A stretch of DNA of 64,000 bases from Paraescarpia echinospica (Eukaryota; Annelida; Polychaeta; Sabellida; Siboglinidae). A model generated the notes under the pieces. That model was given only the letters and a program-made list of their open reading frames with translations. It was not told the origin of the DNA and ran no database searches. A program made the translations under genes and the position numbers. The stretch lies in assembly GCA_020002185.1 (NCBI GenBank), contig CM034533.1:50714151-50778150 (forward strand). Reading direction: 5' to 3'. Below are positions 44,835-56,017 of this stretch, one piece after another; position 1 is the stretch's first letter, and every line of letters begins with the position of its first letter.

Positions 44835-45165
44835 CGTTTCCTAGTTGTTTCCAGCAATAGGCAACGTTCTATTAACTGACTAGTCTGTATATATTGTGGT
44901 TACAATGTTATGATCTTATGAGGTCTCATTCAACTAGCCAGCCTTTTTCAGAACATTATCGCCAAGCCGACCTCTCTATGCTGGCAACTGAGGGTGGTCA
45001 CTGCCAGGGTGCTTGTCGTCCTCAGTGGTTCTTTTACGTCCCAAATTGAGACGAGACCGACATTAACGTGATCTCCGATTCACAAGGGATACACAGTCCC
45101 CAATGTTGAGAGCCAGGTTTTTACACCAAATATACCATACCTGCCCGGTCCGGGTATTGTTGCGC
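44835..45165 (+). repeat. Interspersed repeat R3, copy c
   Basis: Matches 29034-29400 (inverted) and 36030-36200 (direct). Contains TTCCAGCAATAGGCAACGTT, TTATGATCTTATGAGGTCTC and TTTTTACACCAAATATACCA. It abuts the 5' end of the CR1-like LINE. Confidence 0.75.
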
Positions 45166-45751
45166 TTCTTCTTTTTTCTCCAGACGCTTCATTTACAATA
45201 CAACCATTACCCGCATTAGCGAAATTATAAACTGTAAATTTAATGATTCTACGCATGGCGTGAGCCCTTACTTAAGCATTATTTTATGTGAAATTTTGAA
45301 GAAAAACAAACACTGCATTGGCTTTGCTGCATGCATATTAACTACTATCCATTATTTTCCTAGTCCTAATTATTTTGTGCGACAACCTAGGCCAAGGCAG
45401 AGCTACAACTGTATATTTTACTATAACATTAGTATTATCCCTAATTAGAACTCATATTAGTATACATTAAAATTGCAGTAAGTTTTACATGGGTGTTAAT
45501 AAAATGAATACTGAATTGCACAGGCTACAAAACATATATGTTAATATCAGATTCATTTGATTTACCTTGATAATAAATAAAATAAGAAAATTTTGCCCTT
45601 TACAAATGTATTACTTGTGTTACTACAATTTGAATTATTAATTTAAGTGTGTAAATCCTTTTTTTCAGAAGATTGTTTGCTCTACGTCTACGAGAAGACT
45701 GGCATCCTGTGATGGTTGTGAAGACGGGTTCGTTCTGACCTGTTACTTGTG
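45166..45751. other. Harbinger interior upstream of the transposase
   Basis: AT-rich sequence. A 3'-splice-like CTTTTTTTCAG lies at about 45658-45668, just before the transposase region, so an intron in the original gene is possible. Confidence 0.35.
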
Positions 45752-46600
45752 ATGGACGAACACACTTTCAGCAGACACATGTGTCTCAACAATGCCTAGT
45801 TCAAACACTTTGTGAACTTTCTTCTCGAAACAGGCCACGACACACCTGTTGAATATGGAGGAATGCCACGAATACCCTTTGAGAAGAAAGCTCTCGTATT
45901 CTTGTGGTATATGGCAAACACAAACACTTCAATTTTGGATTAATTTAACATCTAACAGAGCACAACACATCGAATAATAGCAAAGATAATACAGGACATT
46001 CCCCACTTTTCATATCAGCATATTCTTTGCCTGAACAGTATTCATAAACAACACAAACATATTCTCATCTTGTGGTATCTCAAACATCATTGATGCAACA
46101 GTTGGATGCCACATCATAATTTCTTATCTGCAATGCCATGGCGATGACTATATTAACAGAAAGGGTTATTATTCTGTTCTTCTACAAGGTATATTTGATG
46201 AAAGTGCCAAATTCATTGATGTGTTTGTTGGTCCCCCAGGTTGAGTACACGATGCAAGAATGTTTCATATGTCACCCATTTACAGTGCCAGACAGCATCG
46301 CCTGGGAGATAAATGGATAACTCCTTGGCGACAGTGCTTATATTTATCATGACTTTCCTTGCATTGTTACACAGCTCAGAGATAACAGAACACTGACTCA
46401 TGACCAAATTCTACAAAATTCAGCTGTATGTCGGGCACATTTTATTACATAGAATGCATTTGGTCGACTCAAGTGTAGATTCAGACGAATCAAGGATATT
46501 CAGAATGTGAACTTAATTATCATATTTCACATAATAACTGCTGCTTGTGTTCTACATGACATGTTAACAGAGGATATGATTCAATGTAATTAACACCTAG
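45752..46600 (+). pseudogene. HARBI1-like PIF/Harbinger transposase pseudogene
   Basis: From the ATG at 45752 the frame reads MDEHTFSRHMCLNNA, then a stop at 45797-45799, then FKHFVNFLLETGHDTPVEYG and GMPRIPFEKKALVFLWYMAN. After a frame break come STTHRIIAKIIQDI, then around 46092-46270 the DDE-domain pieces IDATVGCHI, DDYINRKGYYSVLLQGIFDE, FIDVFVGPPG, a stop, and VHDARMF. The order and spacing are those of Harbinger nucleases, with the first D in IDATVGCHI and the second in VHDARMF. The third acidic position is not clearly seen. Multiple stops and frameshifts make it non-functional. Confidence 0.85.
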
Positions 46601-48360
46601 ATGGATGCCCAAGGTTTTATGATGGTAATGAGTAAATAGGAAGTCAATGACATTCTGATTATACCTCATTTGTTTGAATATACATTTGAAATTTACCACT
46701 TATTCCACTACGTATATCTTATTTCTTACTTAAAATTATCTTTGTAGTATTGTGTGTATTGTATACAATGGTTAACATCTCATAACCGGACAATCGAATA
46801 ATATTATGGTTTTACCTTCAACGATTTATATTAACATTGTAATTTTCAAATAGACTGTACTTTTCAGACCTATTTATAATGTACTGTAGTTGGGTAAGAG
46901 TTCAGAAATTATAATTGTTTTCTTATGGACAATCATATATATGTCTACACAATACGTAGGAATTAATTGTTTAACTTATATTGTTCATATTTGAATTGTC
47001 AAATATAGCCTTGCCTAACATTACTTTCATTAACTTCAAATTTCACGAATACATGGTTACTATATTAATAAAGTGTAATATGTGTAAATGTGTGCATCAT
47101 AATCTTGCATGTATAATACTACAGAACCTGGATTATTTCATGTTAAGATAATTTACAAACAAGTCTGTATGCGATAGACATGTAAATGTTCTGTTCACAT
47201 TGCATGAACAGTGAACATGGGCACGGCTGTTTTGTTTGTGAAGAACACAATGATGTTTAACAGAGAGGTGATGGCATATCAGCGAATGTCACAATAAAAT
47301 ATCTGCACTAATTTGCAGACATTAATTTACCCATGTGTACTGTATCAGTGTATGTCTCCACTTCTTTATTTATGTGATATGTCATACATGACAGGTAGTT
47401 GCCAAAGCATTGTGGCATTTGGCTGATACCAAAATATACAATTAAGGGTCTTTATAATTGTGACAGCAGAGTCACCCGCATGCAACACTGGTAATGAAGT
47501 GTAATATACATAACAGTCACACAAGTGTTTCAGTGTAATTATGATATTTTAATCAAATATTAAATGTTGATATATACACCATGCAGTACTGTATACAAAT
47601 ACATATATGCTTCACAAAAGTCATTATTGACAGAACTCCATAATTTTGACATTACTATTTTAAATTGAAAGTGTGAGCTAGCCTTTCATTGTAGATGGGG
47701 ACATGCACATTTAAATAAATTATATACAATGTTCACAATTACGTATATATATATACACACACAGGTATGTATATATTATTAATGATGATGTGATATTACA
47801 TAAATCAGTTACACTTATAAAAACAACCTATATTTCTGGAAATATTAATACTTGACATAACTTAAGTCATAACAACATTATAAAATATGTAATGTATGAT
47901 TTCATGACAAGTAACAATTTATTTTAAAAATTAAAACGTTTTTATTCTACCAGATTTTCAAAAAAATAGTACTATTTCTTAAGTTTTGTTATCTGTTATT
48001 ATGCTGCTCATGTTTATGACAACTTACATATTCTTAATCTTTGTCTACACAGCAAATCAGGCGACGTTAAGGTCAAATATGAAGAACATTATGATACACC
48101 ACACGAATTGTTTATCCATACTGTTTACATGTTGCACGTGGCAATGATGTGGGCGATATTACAACAATATCAGTTGTCACACAAGAAATACAGCGAATCA
48201 CAATAACTTAGCATGATCTGCATTCTTCTTGGCATCGGTGTTGCTTGTTCTGGCTTTATCATTGTTTTATTGTTATGGTTATCGTATCAATTTGTAAGAT
48301 CACAAATAATTTGTACCCATGATCGATTTGACGTTCAACAAGGTGAAGGTGGCCTACTAT
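46601..48360. other. Harbinger 3' interior, AT-rich, no gene recognised
   Basis: Long AT-rich sequence with a TATATATATACACACACA run at 47744-47765. No recognisable second Harbinger gene. Confidence 0.4.
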
Positions 48361-48496
48361 TTACGACTCGTGAACTCGTGCACCTTCGTTACTTTCGAGT
48401 TCACGACTTGTGAATACGACTTGTGTGGTGTCTGGAATGCTATTTACGAGTCGTGAAGTCGTATTCACGACTTCACGAGGTGATTGGAACGCATCA
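48361..48496. repeat. Right Harbinger terminus with repeated CGTGAA(GTCGT) palindromes
   Basis: The words ACTCGTGAACTCGTG, GAGTTCACGACTTGTGAATA and CGTGAAGTCGTATTCACGAC follow each other. Together they form several overlapping hairpins next to the terminal inverted repeat, likely transposase-binding subterminal repeats (inference). Confidence 0.7.
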
Positions 48497-48499
48497 TTA

Positions 48500-48645
48500 T
48501 ACACAGCGATGTTTGTAAGACCTCTGTATTACTCAGGAAGTGGATTAGTGCAATTTATACACTATAATATACTTTTTTCTATGGACGTAATACATATTCC
48601 ATGTACGCTTTTTTTGTCTGAAATAAAGATTGATTGATTTATTAT
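48500..48645 (+). mobile_element. 3' end of the LINE split by the Harbinger element
   Basis: It starts directly after the right TTA duplication. In the frame of 40150-40875 it continues about 20 codons to TAA, then a short 3' UTR ends with TGAAATAAAGATTGATTGAT, a LINE-type simple-repeat tail. Confidence 0.8.
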
Positions 48646-48695
48646 TTGTGTCTTGACTTAAGTTCTTTAGTGACGCCTCCTGGTTAGTAGCAGTG

Positions 48696-49180
48696 GCCAT
48701 GGCTCAATGTTGGAGTCTAGCAAATTATTTGTATTATAGCTGAGTAAAGCTAATTATTATAATTGTATTATTATTGTGTGGAAGTGAGTTGATAACCTGA
48801 AATATTTATGATGCATATTCTTGATTAGAGAAGTAGACAGCTTCAACATGCAGTACCAACAGGATATACATGTATAACACTACTTTTACCGAATGACCTT
48901 TGACAAATGAAAGCTAACATACTGTGATTAGCAACATAGTTTCCTTTCAATTCACATCACACTCGGTATGTAAGACCAATACACGTCGTCATTGAATAGT
49001 TTGTGTTCGAATTCACTTTAAAAGTTACTTAATTTATTTTCTTACCTTGACTTTCAACATTTCCTTTCCTAAATTCTTCTATGATTGGCCCCAGCGACTG
49101 CAATAATTCTTCAGCAACACTCTCTGGTAGCAAAGTTCCATTTGCCCTCTTTGCCATGGCTCAATGTTGGAGTCTAGCAA
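48696..49180. repeat. 28-bp exact direct repeat spanning the candidate start codon
   Basis: GCCATGGCTCAATGTTGGAG followed by TCTAGCAA occurs at 48696-48723 and at 49153-49180, with no further similarity on either side. On the minus strand each copy ends with an ATG. The right copy is the start of the candidate exon at 49046-49157. The left copy opens another frame beginning MATATNQEASLKNLSQDT. Confidence 0.9.
49046..49157 (-). CDS. Isolated candidate first coding exon of an unknown gene
   Basis: The minus strand reads ATG in a strong Kozak context (GAGCCATGGCA) and then 37 codons, MAKRANGTLLPESVAEELLQ followed by SLGPIIEEFRKGNVESQ. It ends at a consensus donor, CAAG|GTAAGA, in phase 1. The composition is protein-like and predicted helical. 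I found no continuing exon to the left, where only transposons are visible, so the gene may be broken, spread over a large intron, or this may be a transposon gene start. The family is not recognised. Confidence 0.4.
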
Positions 49181-50533
49181 TAGGTGTCGCTGTGAAGGAG
49201 GTGGAAATTGATAGTGGAAAAACCGCACATGTGGCAAGGGTGCCGATAGTATTAAATGAGTAGAGAGAATGAGCCGCATTGGTGAGTGCAGAGTTATATA
49301 TATAACACAATTATCAATTGCAACAAGGCCAAGGTGACATAATGGTTTAATTCTGTGGCCATGAAGGACACGTCTATCAACTAATAATAAAGCGATGTTG
49401 GCATAGCTGACTCATCGGTTAAATCCTACAGTCTGTTTCCAGAATTGTTGAGTTGATTTTGCACTCACTAATAATATATTACAATGATTGCTAATTTTAT
49501 GTAAGCATCTATCTACGTGTCATGATGTACAACTGGTATTAAAACACCAAACAATGGGTAGTTTTAAATGTGGTTCAATTACACAGATCCTAATTATATG
49601 GACAGATATTGCCTTTGTAGTTAGGTAGTACTTATGTCATGAAGCAAGGTTTTACTGATTGTCTAATCGACGAGGTACTGTTGTCATGATGCACGAATCA
49701 GATGGTTACCGATGCGATGGCATTTGATTGTAAATAATTATACAAGGTTCCTACTAAGTCTAAGGCGACACAAATTTGATTATTTGGATTACGGACCTGC
49801 CGACGTTGTTTTTGACAAAACGGAAATAAAATAAAATTGCAATTTTGAACTTTTATTTCGGATCGAAATGCCGAACCAATGATTTTGTATTGATTCACCG
49901 AGCATATACGCATCATACCGAACATTGTATGTTAAACACCATTTCATTGGTTGTCGCGCATCTTCGGTCTACGATCCAATAAATCCGCGAAAATCCAACT
50001 TGTCATTAATTGATTTAAATCATACCTGAACCAGACTTTGCAGTGTGGTTTTGTAACAAGAAATTGAAGTTTGGCACTGCTTTCCAAAAGGAGGTAACAA
50101 AATTTATATTGTCAGACACTATCAACAATGTCATTTGCCGTGTTTGTAGCGATGCCGCTCTGATATCGAAAGTATGTGTTGCCGTTGGCGTCGAATGCGC
50201 TGATTGTTGTCGAAATGACAGCGAGCTTTCTTGCAGATGCTAAGTGAGCAATTCAACGTTTATTACATTTATTTTCTTGAACGATGACAACGTTAGTGCC
50301 ACCGAAATTAACCAAAAAGGCAACCCGAAGGCCGACAATTTAGACACAATACAAAACAGCAATAAAGAAAAACTGTCAACTCGCAACACGGGCGAGACCA
50401 GTAACGTACGCATGATTAACTACTAATTCTTTCTACAAAATTGACTACATGCAAAAATCTGAACATCGGATTTTGGCCAATCAAGTTAGCACGCTGGGAA
50501 AACGGGTTGTAGACACTCTTCAATACCTGCATA
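49181..50533. other. No gene recognised
   Basis: AT-rich DNA with several 60-75 codon open frames on both strands and no family motifs. One frame at 50043-50243 is rich in Cys but has no recognisable pattern. It ends at the Ty3-type element. Confidence 0.35.
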
Positions 50534-50538
50534 GTCAG

Positions 50539-50726
50539 TGTAAAGTTGTGACAAGCACGACACATTGGATTCAGTCCACAACTTGTAATTAGCTTAGTAT
50601 ACAATCAACTGGCCAGCCATGCTTGTGGCCTTCTCTAAGGTCAAGGTCCCGGTTCCTATTATTATCCCCGGCGATTACCATAAACTATCAATTAGTAGCG
50701 GTTACCGCAAACTGCAGAACACTACA
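50539..50726 (-). repeat. 3' LTR of the Ty3-type element
   Basis: 188 bp, TGTAAAGTTGTGAC at the left and ...GAACACTACA at the right on the plus strand, so TGT...ACA termini. It lacks the 10-bp duplication found in the other LTR. Confidence 0.93.
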
Positions 50727-50740
50727 TTCCTCCCCTTTTC
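50727..50740 (-). promoter_or_regulatory. Polypurine tract
   Basis: The minus strand reads AAAAGGGGAGGAA immediately before the 3' LTR, the expected plus-strand priming site. Confidence 0.85.
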
Positions 50741-51134
50741 ACTATTAGCTAACAACTATCATTAATTCTATTCTACCCTTAACAACTATCATCAAGTCCA
50801 TTCTAAGTCCTTATGCTGATTGCTCAGATATGTGTAACATTAAACGTATGTAACTATACCAAATGTCCACATGTCAAATTTGTGTTAATGTCTTCATTGT
50901 ACGTGCGCTTCTATTAGAGTGCATAATCATCGAGACGTCGTGGGGCGTAACGTCGTCGTTGTGGTCATTGTCGCTTTGGTGTCTCGTTGGGGGACATGGA
51001 TGTTCTCGACGCAGAGTTGACATCTCGTGACGTGGGGGTTCTAGTATATAGAACGTCGGGCTGACTTTTCTCTCGGTGTGTCACTGGTGTCGCTGTCGTC
51101 ATCTTAGGAATGTCCACAGTATCTGGGACCTTTT

Positions 51135-51712
51135 CTATTTCCACCTTTTTTTCCAGACAGGAAGTGGCTTAAACATCTTCTTGAAACGGGATGCATTGCG
51201 ACGAATGGTGTGCTTGTCATTCGCTGCGGTAACATCTGTACCTTTGATGTTGGTGATCACCATGGGTTTGGGAGAGAACGGAGTGGACAGTTTGTTCGAT
51301 TTCTTGTCATTACGCATGAGCACAGTGTCCCCCACTTGCAGGTCATTGTGGGTGGCCCTGTTTCTGTGATCAGCATATGTCTTTTGTGTCTGTTTTGTCT
51401 GTTCGTCGTTCCTTCGCGCTGCAGCGTGGATCTCGTTGTCATGGTCATCATTCACTGTAATGTGCGGCAATTTTGTTGCAGGTTCTCTACCAAACGGATG
51501 GCGATGAGGGGAAAACTTTGTTGATGTGTGTGGTGTGGCCCGGTATTGCCGTAAGAATTGATACATTGCCTGTTTCCAATTCTTCTGTTCTAACACAGCT
51601 GATCGAATAGCCTTCATCAGGGGTTTGTTGAAACCTTCCGCTTGTGCATTTCCCCTTGACCAACATTCAGTGACTCTTCTGTGGCGAAACCCACTGTGTT
51701 TTGCAAATGTCA
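51135..51712 (-). pseudogene. Integrase C-terminal part
   Basis: Carries the end of the integrase core with the catalytic Glu in the ECWSRGNAQAEGFNKPLMKA region, then the C-terminal region (SPHRHPFGREPATKLP, LQVGDTVLMRNDKKSNKL). The sequence is cut off from the N-terminal part by the 671-bp insertion. The frame ends near 51135. Confidence 0.88.
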
Positions 51713-52383
51713 CAGGGGTAGAACTACCCACTAGTCCGCTAGTCCGTACACTAGTAAAGATTATGGCGGACTAATAAACCCGCCTACTAACTAGTCCGGC
51801 TGTCTAGTAAAAATCAGCATTTTGCGTACCATTGACAAACTAATTCTTCACCTAATGAGGCGACAGTGAAACGGTGCTTTTGATTGGCTGTTGTGTGACA
51901 TCAAATTCTGAAATGACAGTTTTGTTTGGTTTAGCATATCTAGTAGAGGGATACAGCTAATGAGTGCAATTGGTAGCCATTTTCAAATGCACGGTTTTCA
52001 AATAGTATCATTACTTGACTGGGGTTGAGAAACCAGCAGTTAAGCGCAAGCTGGAAAAGTGTGAATGGGACACGCAGTACGACCAGCAGAAACTACAGCG
52101 TGGGTACTTGAAGGTTTGGGAGCGCCACCACACGGTGTTGGCTTACGACGGAGACAGTCACAAATGCCACAAAGGGGAAGAGTTTGATGTTCTGCATAAT
52201 GTGCGAGCGAGCCATTCAAGCACTGAACACGGCCACCATGGACTGTCTGACGCATTTGTTGCAATTTACATTTGTGTTATGTTTTGATATTTTCAGGACT
52301 AGTAAACCTTTTGGCAGACTAGTAAACTTTTGTCTTTACTAGTCCTGCTGTCCAGTAAAATAAATGCTGAAGTTCTACCCCTG
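51713..52383. mobile_element. 671-bp non-autonomous inverted-repeat element nested in integrase
   Basis: The ends are CAGGGGTAGAACT and, reversed, CAGGGGTAGAACT: a 13-bp perfect terminal inverted repeat. Both subterminal regions contain repeated ACTAGTCC / GACTAGTAAA words. The interior has a 90-codon frame at 52015-52287 (KRKLEKCEWDTQYDQQKL) with no family that I recognise. CAGGGG-type ends suggest a hAT-like MITE. The flanks share only a few bases (AATG), not a clean 8-bp duplication, so the superfamily is uncertain. Confidence 0.8.
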
Positions 52384-53186
52384 AATGAACTGAACGCTTC
52401 CGAGTTGAATGGAGGTCCGTTGTCAGATTTGATTACCTCTGGATAACCAAACGTTGTCAATACTTTGTCAAGCACCGGGATGACATTGTTTGCCGACACT
52501 GAGCGCACAATCTCTACTACAGGATACCTTGAGTATTCATCTATCAGGACCATTAGTTCTTCGCCTGATGGTAGAGGTCCAAGAAAGTCAACACTTAACT
52601 TTCTCCATGGCCCTGCTGGCATATTTGACATCTGCATGGGTTCAAGGTGTGGATGTCCGTTGTATGTGCATTGGCAGGTAAAACACTGGCGTACAGCCGT
52701 CTCGACTTTGTCGTTCATTTTCGGAAACCACACCTTCGATCTGATGAGTTCCTTTGTTTTGGCCATTCCTTGATGACCTTCATGTGCAAGAGACACAGCT
52801 TGGTCTCTTAGGGATGTTGGGATGACTGCCTTTGAGCCCCGCAGTAGTATGTCGTCGTCTGTGACCGTCAATTCTTCTCTAACTTTGTAGAACTCTCGCA
52901 ACGTGGGGTCATCCGATTTACAGATCTCGAACCATCGTCCGTTTCTGCACAGAGTGAAGATCGTCTGCATCATGCCATCTGTTTTAGTAGCAAGTTTGAC
53001 ATCCTCAATGTTCATGGCATTGGGAATACTGGATGACCCGATAAAGTTCACATACTGTTCGGCCACTTTTTGGTGACGGAGAGCCCCAGCCGTGATTATC
53101 GGATTTCTGGACATATAGTCGGTTGGGTTTTTGCTTCCCGCCATATATTTCAGAGTGAAGCTATATGGCTGAAGTCGCAAACCCCA
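52384..53186 (-). pseudogene. Integrase N-terminal and core part
   Basis: Begins after RNase H with LKYMAGSKNPTDYMSR. It has the HHCC zinc domain (HEGHQGMAKTKELI ... CFTCQ), then core catalytic Asp residues in LSVDFLGPLPSGEE and KSDNGPPFNSEAF. The nested element starts a few codons after the second Asp, so the catalytic Glu is displaced by 671 bp. Confidence 0.92.
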
Positions 53187-53600
53187 TCATTCAATGCATA
53201 ATGGCGGTTTAGGTTTCTTCCATATGTTTAGCAGTGGCTCATGATCAGTGATGATTGTGAAGTGAGGATCTCCTTGGAGGTACTGGTTAAAGTGTTCACA
53301 GCTCCACACTATACCCAGAGCTTCGCGTTCAGTTTGGCTGTAGCGGCCTTCGACGTCTGACAAGGAACGACTCACGTACGCAACTGCCCTACCCTCTTGC
53401 GTTAGTATGCTGCCTAACCCTGTGGGACTTGCATCAACGATTATTGTCGTTTCTTTCTTTATATCGAAGTAAGCGGCACACGCATCTTCCACAAGTAGGT
53501 CTTTCAGGGAGTTGAATGTGGCTTCATGTTCGCTTGTCCACACACAGTCGGCGTCTTTCTTGGTGAGACTTCTGAGGGGTTCGCTGATCATGAAGAAGTC
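53187..53600 (-). pseudogene. Ribonuclease H domain
   Basis: Contains IIVDASPTGLGSILTQ, VAYVSRSLSDVEGRYSQTER and EREALGIVWSCEHFNQYL, the usual Ty3 RNase H blocks. It ends at an in-frame TGA at 53187-53189 where homologous elements have Arg (ERWGLRLQ); this looks like a CGA-to-TGA change. A one-base frameshift near 53600 separates it from RT. Confidence 0.92.
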
Positions 53601-54560
53601 TGATGAACCTTGACAGGTAGTTCCTCATGCCCAGGAAACTTCTAAGTTTTGCAACATTTGACGGCGATGGCAGTTCATTGATAGCCTGCACTTTCGTAGT
53701 GTCAGGTGACACGCCATATTTGCTGAAGACCATCCCGTAGTATTGGATCGAGGATAGATTTGTTTCACATTTATCTGGTCTAAGGGTCAGACCGTTTTCG
53801 TGTAGTGCCTCAAGAGTCTCGGCCAGTGCATTGTCGTGCATTAATTGTGCGTTTTCTCCCTTTCCATATACGATGATGTCATCACTAATGTTTTTCGTTG
53901 ATTTGATGTGACTGATCACATTTCTGATGTGTTCCTGGAATATTTCACTCGCTGACGATATTCCAAAGTTCAGTCTCTTGTATCTGTACAGGCCATTGTG
54001 AGTTCTGAACGTCGTGATGTGCCTGGATGACGGATGAAGCTCCAGCTGGTGGTATCCATTGCACAGATCAAGTTTACTGAAGACGGTTGCTCCGTTGAGG
54101 TCATGTATGAGTTCGTCTAACGTCGGCATGTTATGGCGTTCTCGTATGATCACCTTGTTTGGCTCACGCATGTCGATGCACAATCTGATAGAACCGTCCT
54201 TCTTTGGAGGAGTTACAATCGGAGATACCCACGGCGTGGGTTCACCAACTGGTTCTCGCTCTATTATGTCTTCGTTAAGAAGTCGCTGTTCCTCTTCGTC
54301 AATCTTTGATCTGAGGTGAAATGGGATCTTCCGGTTTGTGATTGCGACTGGTCACACGGATTCATCAATGTGCAGTTTCACCTGTACATTTTTCATTTTT
54401 CCGATCCCGTTTGTGATGCCGGGGTATCTTTCTTCCCACTCACATTTGATGTTGTTGACAGGAATATCCACCAGTCCTAACTCCTGAGCCGTGGTGAAAC
54501 CAATGAGGGATCCATGTGCTCCTTTTACGACATGGAACTGATGACACTGAATGGCGGATT
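53600..54560 (-). pseudogene. Reverse transcriptase domain
   Basis: Contains VGEPTPWVSPIVTPPKKDGS, LCIDMREPNKVI, KLDLCNGYHQLEL, YRYKRLNFGISSASEIFQ and the catalytic SDDIIVYGK (the YVDD box of this lineage is SDD). A TGA at 54352-54354 interrupts the linker where Arg is expected (another CGA-to-TGA change). A frameshift near 54565 detaches this domain from the gag-protease frame. Confidence 0.93.
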
Positions 54561-55755
54561 TTGATTCGAATGCACATCACACACTCCCAGAATGTCAAGA
54601 GGTTTGTTTCCGCCGTAGGGTAGGATTTTAGGTGCTCTGTGTTTCCGCAACACTGGTTTCTGTATCCTCTCATAGGATCGTTCATCCATCACGTTCACTG
54701 ATGCGCCTGTGTCAGTCATCATTCTTATGCTGATATAATTCACAGCAATTGTGGTCATAGGTGATTTTCGTTTATGTTGTTTGTTCGTCGGCAGACTGTT
54801 GATTGTCCAAGCATAGTCCTCTTCGCTCGAGGTATCAGTCGTTTGCTGTATATTTGTCTCTGGTTGAACTCGTAGAACCCGTTTTCGTTCTTGTTTCTTC
54901 TTTCTGCATACTTTCTCAAAGTGATTAAGCTTCTTACAGAAGTTGCAGATTTCTCCTTCCGCAGGACACACTCCGTCAATGTGATACGTGAACCCACACT
55001 GTTGACACATTATCCCACTGTCTGGTGGTGGCTTATGGCTCGCCAGGCCCGACAGCCCTTGTTTGTTTTGGCGTCCTTTCACAACATCCCACGTACGGTT
55101 TCTCAAACTTGCCGGTCTTGTTTCGCGACCATGTTTTGATTTATTGATCCTGTTGACGGTTTCCGGGTGAATGGCCTTACTCTGCAAACTTGCCTTTTCT
55201 GCTGCTCTGCAGGTGTCAATTGTTGCTTTCAATGTTATGTTACGTTCCTTCAGTAGTGCTTCCTGGATATCACGATCTTGAATACCCAGAATGATTCTGT
55301 CGCGTAGTATGGAGTTTCTGCAGTCATCGCAGAAATTGCAGGATTTAATGAGCACCCGTATTGCTGTTAAGAACTGCTCGAATGTATCGCCTGCTTGTTG
55401 GTTTCGGTTATTGAAGATAAATCTCTCATAACATTCGTTGGCCTCTCCGACTGCAAAACTGTCAAATTTCACTAGGATTTCATCCACCGATCGAGTGTTG
55501 TCGTCCGTGTCGAATGTAAATCCATTGTAAATTCTTAGAGCGTCATCGCCGATCGTGTGGAGTAACAAGGCAACCTGATAATCGACAGGCTGCTTCCCGA
55601 GTTGCATGATTGTGGCATAGTTCTTCCATTTTTGTTTGAAGAGCTTCCAGTTTTCTGCAGTATCTGACATGAGATTCACTGGTGCCGGCGATCGTATCCC
55701 ATGTACAGGCGGCACCGGTGGCGCCGCGGCGACAGCTTCGTTGTTGTCAGACATT
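54525..55755 (-). CDS. Gag with zinc knuckle and aspartic protease
   Basis: The likely start is the Met at 55755 (MSDNNEAVAAAPPVPPVHGI). Capsid-like sequence follows (NWKLFKQKWKNYATIMQL, FEQFLTAIRVLIKSC), then a Cys/His region (MCQQCGFTYHIDGVC and the CCHC knuckle CNFCKKLNHFEKVC). The protease active site is MMTDTGASVNVM near 54720. Frame is open for about 400 codons, then leaves the pol frame near 54565. Upstream codons to 55802 are open, but MSDNNE is the better start. Confidence 0.9.
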
Positions 55756-55995
55756 TCAGGCTGGTACGAACAATGACACACAGACAGCTTATGTGCGTGC
55801 AACTGATGACAGTGATATCAATGTACAGTTCACCTTGTCAATGCAATGGTCATCAAGTGTTCAGTATTGTTCGTGAAAACACAACATCAGGCTGTGTCTG
55901 TGAGCGATGATGTGATGACCTACACATATCACACGTACCGACTCGGTGGATGCAGCGTATCCTAATTCAGTACTAATAGTCAGATGTGAGTACTT

Positions 55996-56016
55996 TCGAT
56001 CCCATCCTCGTCGCCA
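55996..56016 (-). promoter_or_regulatory. Primer binding site matching tRNA-Ser
   Basis: On the minus strand TGGCGACGAGGATGGGAT follows the 5' LTR after one A. It is complementary to the 3' end of eukaryotic tRNA-Ser(GCT) (...ATCCCATCCTCGTCGCCA). Mag-lineage Ty3 elements are known to use tRNA-Ser. Confidence 0.85.
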
Positions 56017-56017
56017 T

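Larger units (their letters stand above)
40876..48496 (+). mobile_element. PIF/Harbinger DNA transposon, degenerate, with nested insertions
   Basis: The left end at 40876 reads TGCTGCGTTCCAATCAACTC and continues GTGAAGTCGT. The right end at 48496, reversed, reads TGATGCGTTCCAATCACCTC and GTGAAGTCGT, giving 30-bp terminal inverted repeats with two mismatches. TTA flanks both ends (40873-40875 and 48497-48499), the 3-bp TWA duplication typical of PIF/Harbinger. A decayed HARBI1-like transposase lies inside at about 45752-46600. A MITE (40937-41978), a CR1-like LINE (42340-44830) and repeat R3 (44835-45165) sit within and inflate its length. The usual second, Myb-like gene is not recognised. Confidence 0.85.

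Noticed and set aside
51713..52383. Clean 8-bp hAT target duplication around the nested element
   Set aside because: The eight bases on the left (AAATGTCA) and right (AATGAACT) do not match; only AATG is shared, so I did not assign the superfamily firmly.
53524..54319. Plus-strand open frames over the pol region
   Set aside because: They are antisense shadows of the reverse transcriptase and integrase on the minus strand.
55996..56016. tRNA-Ser gene fragment
   Set aside because: Only the complement of the tRNA 3' end is present, directly next to an LTR; it is the primer binding site.
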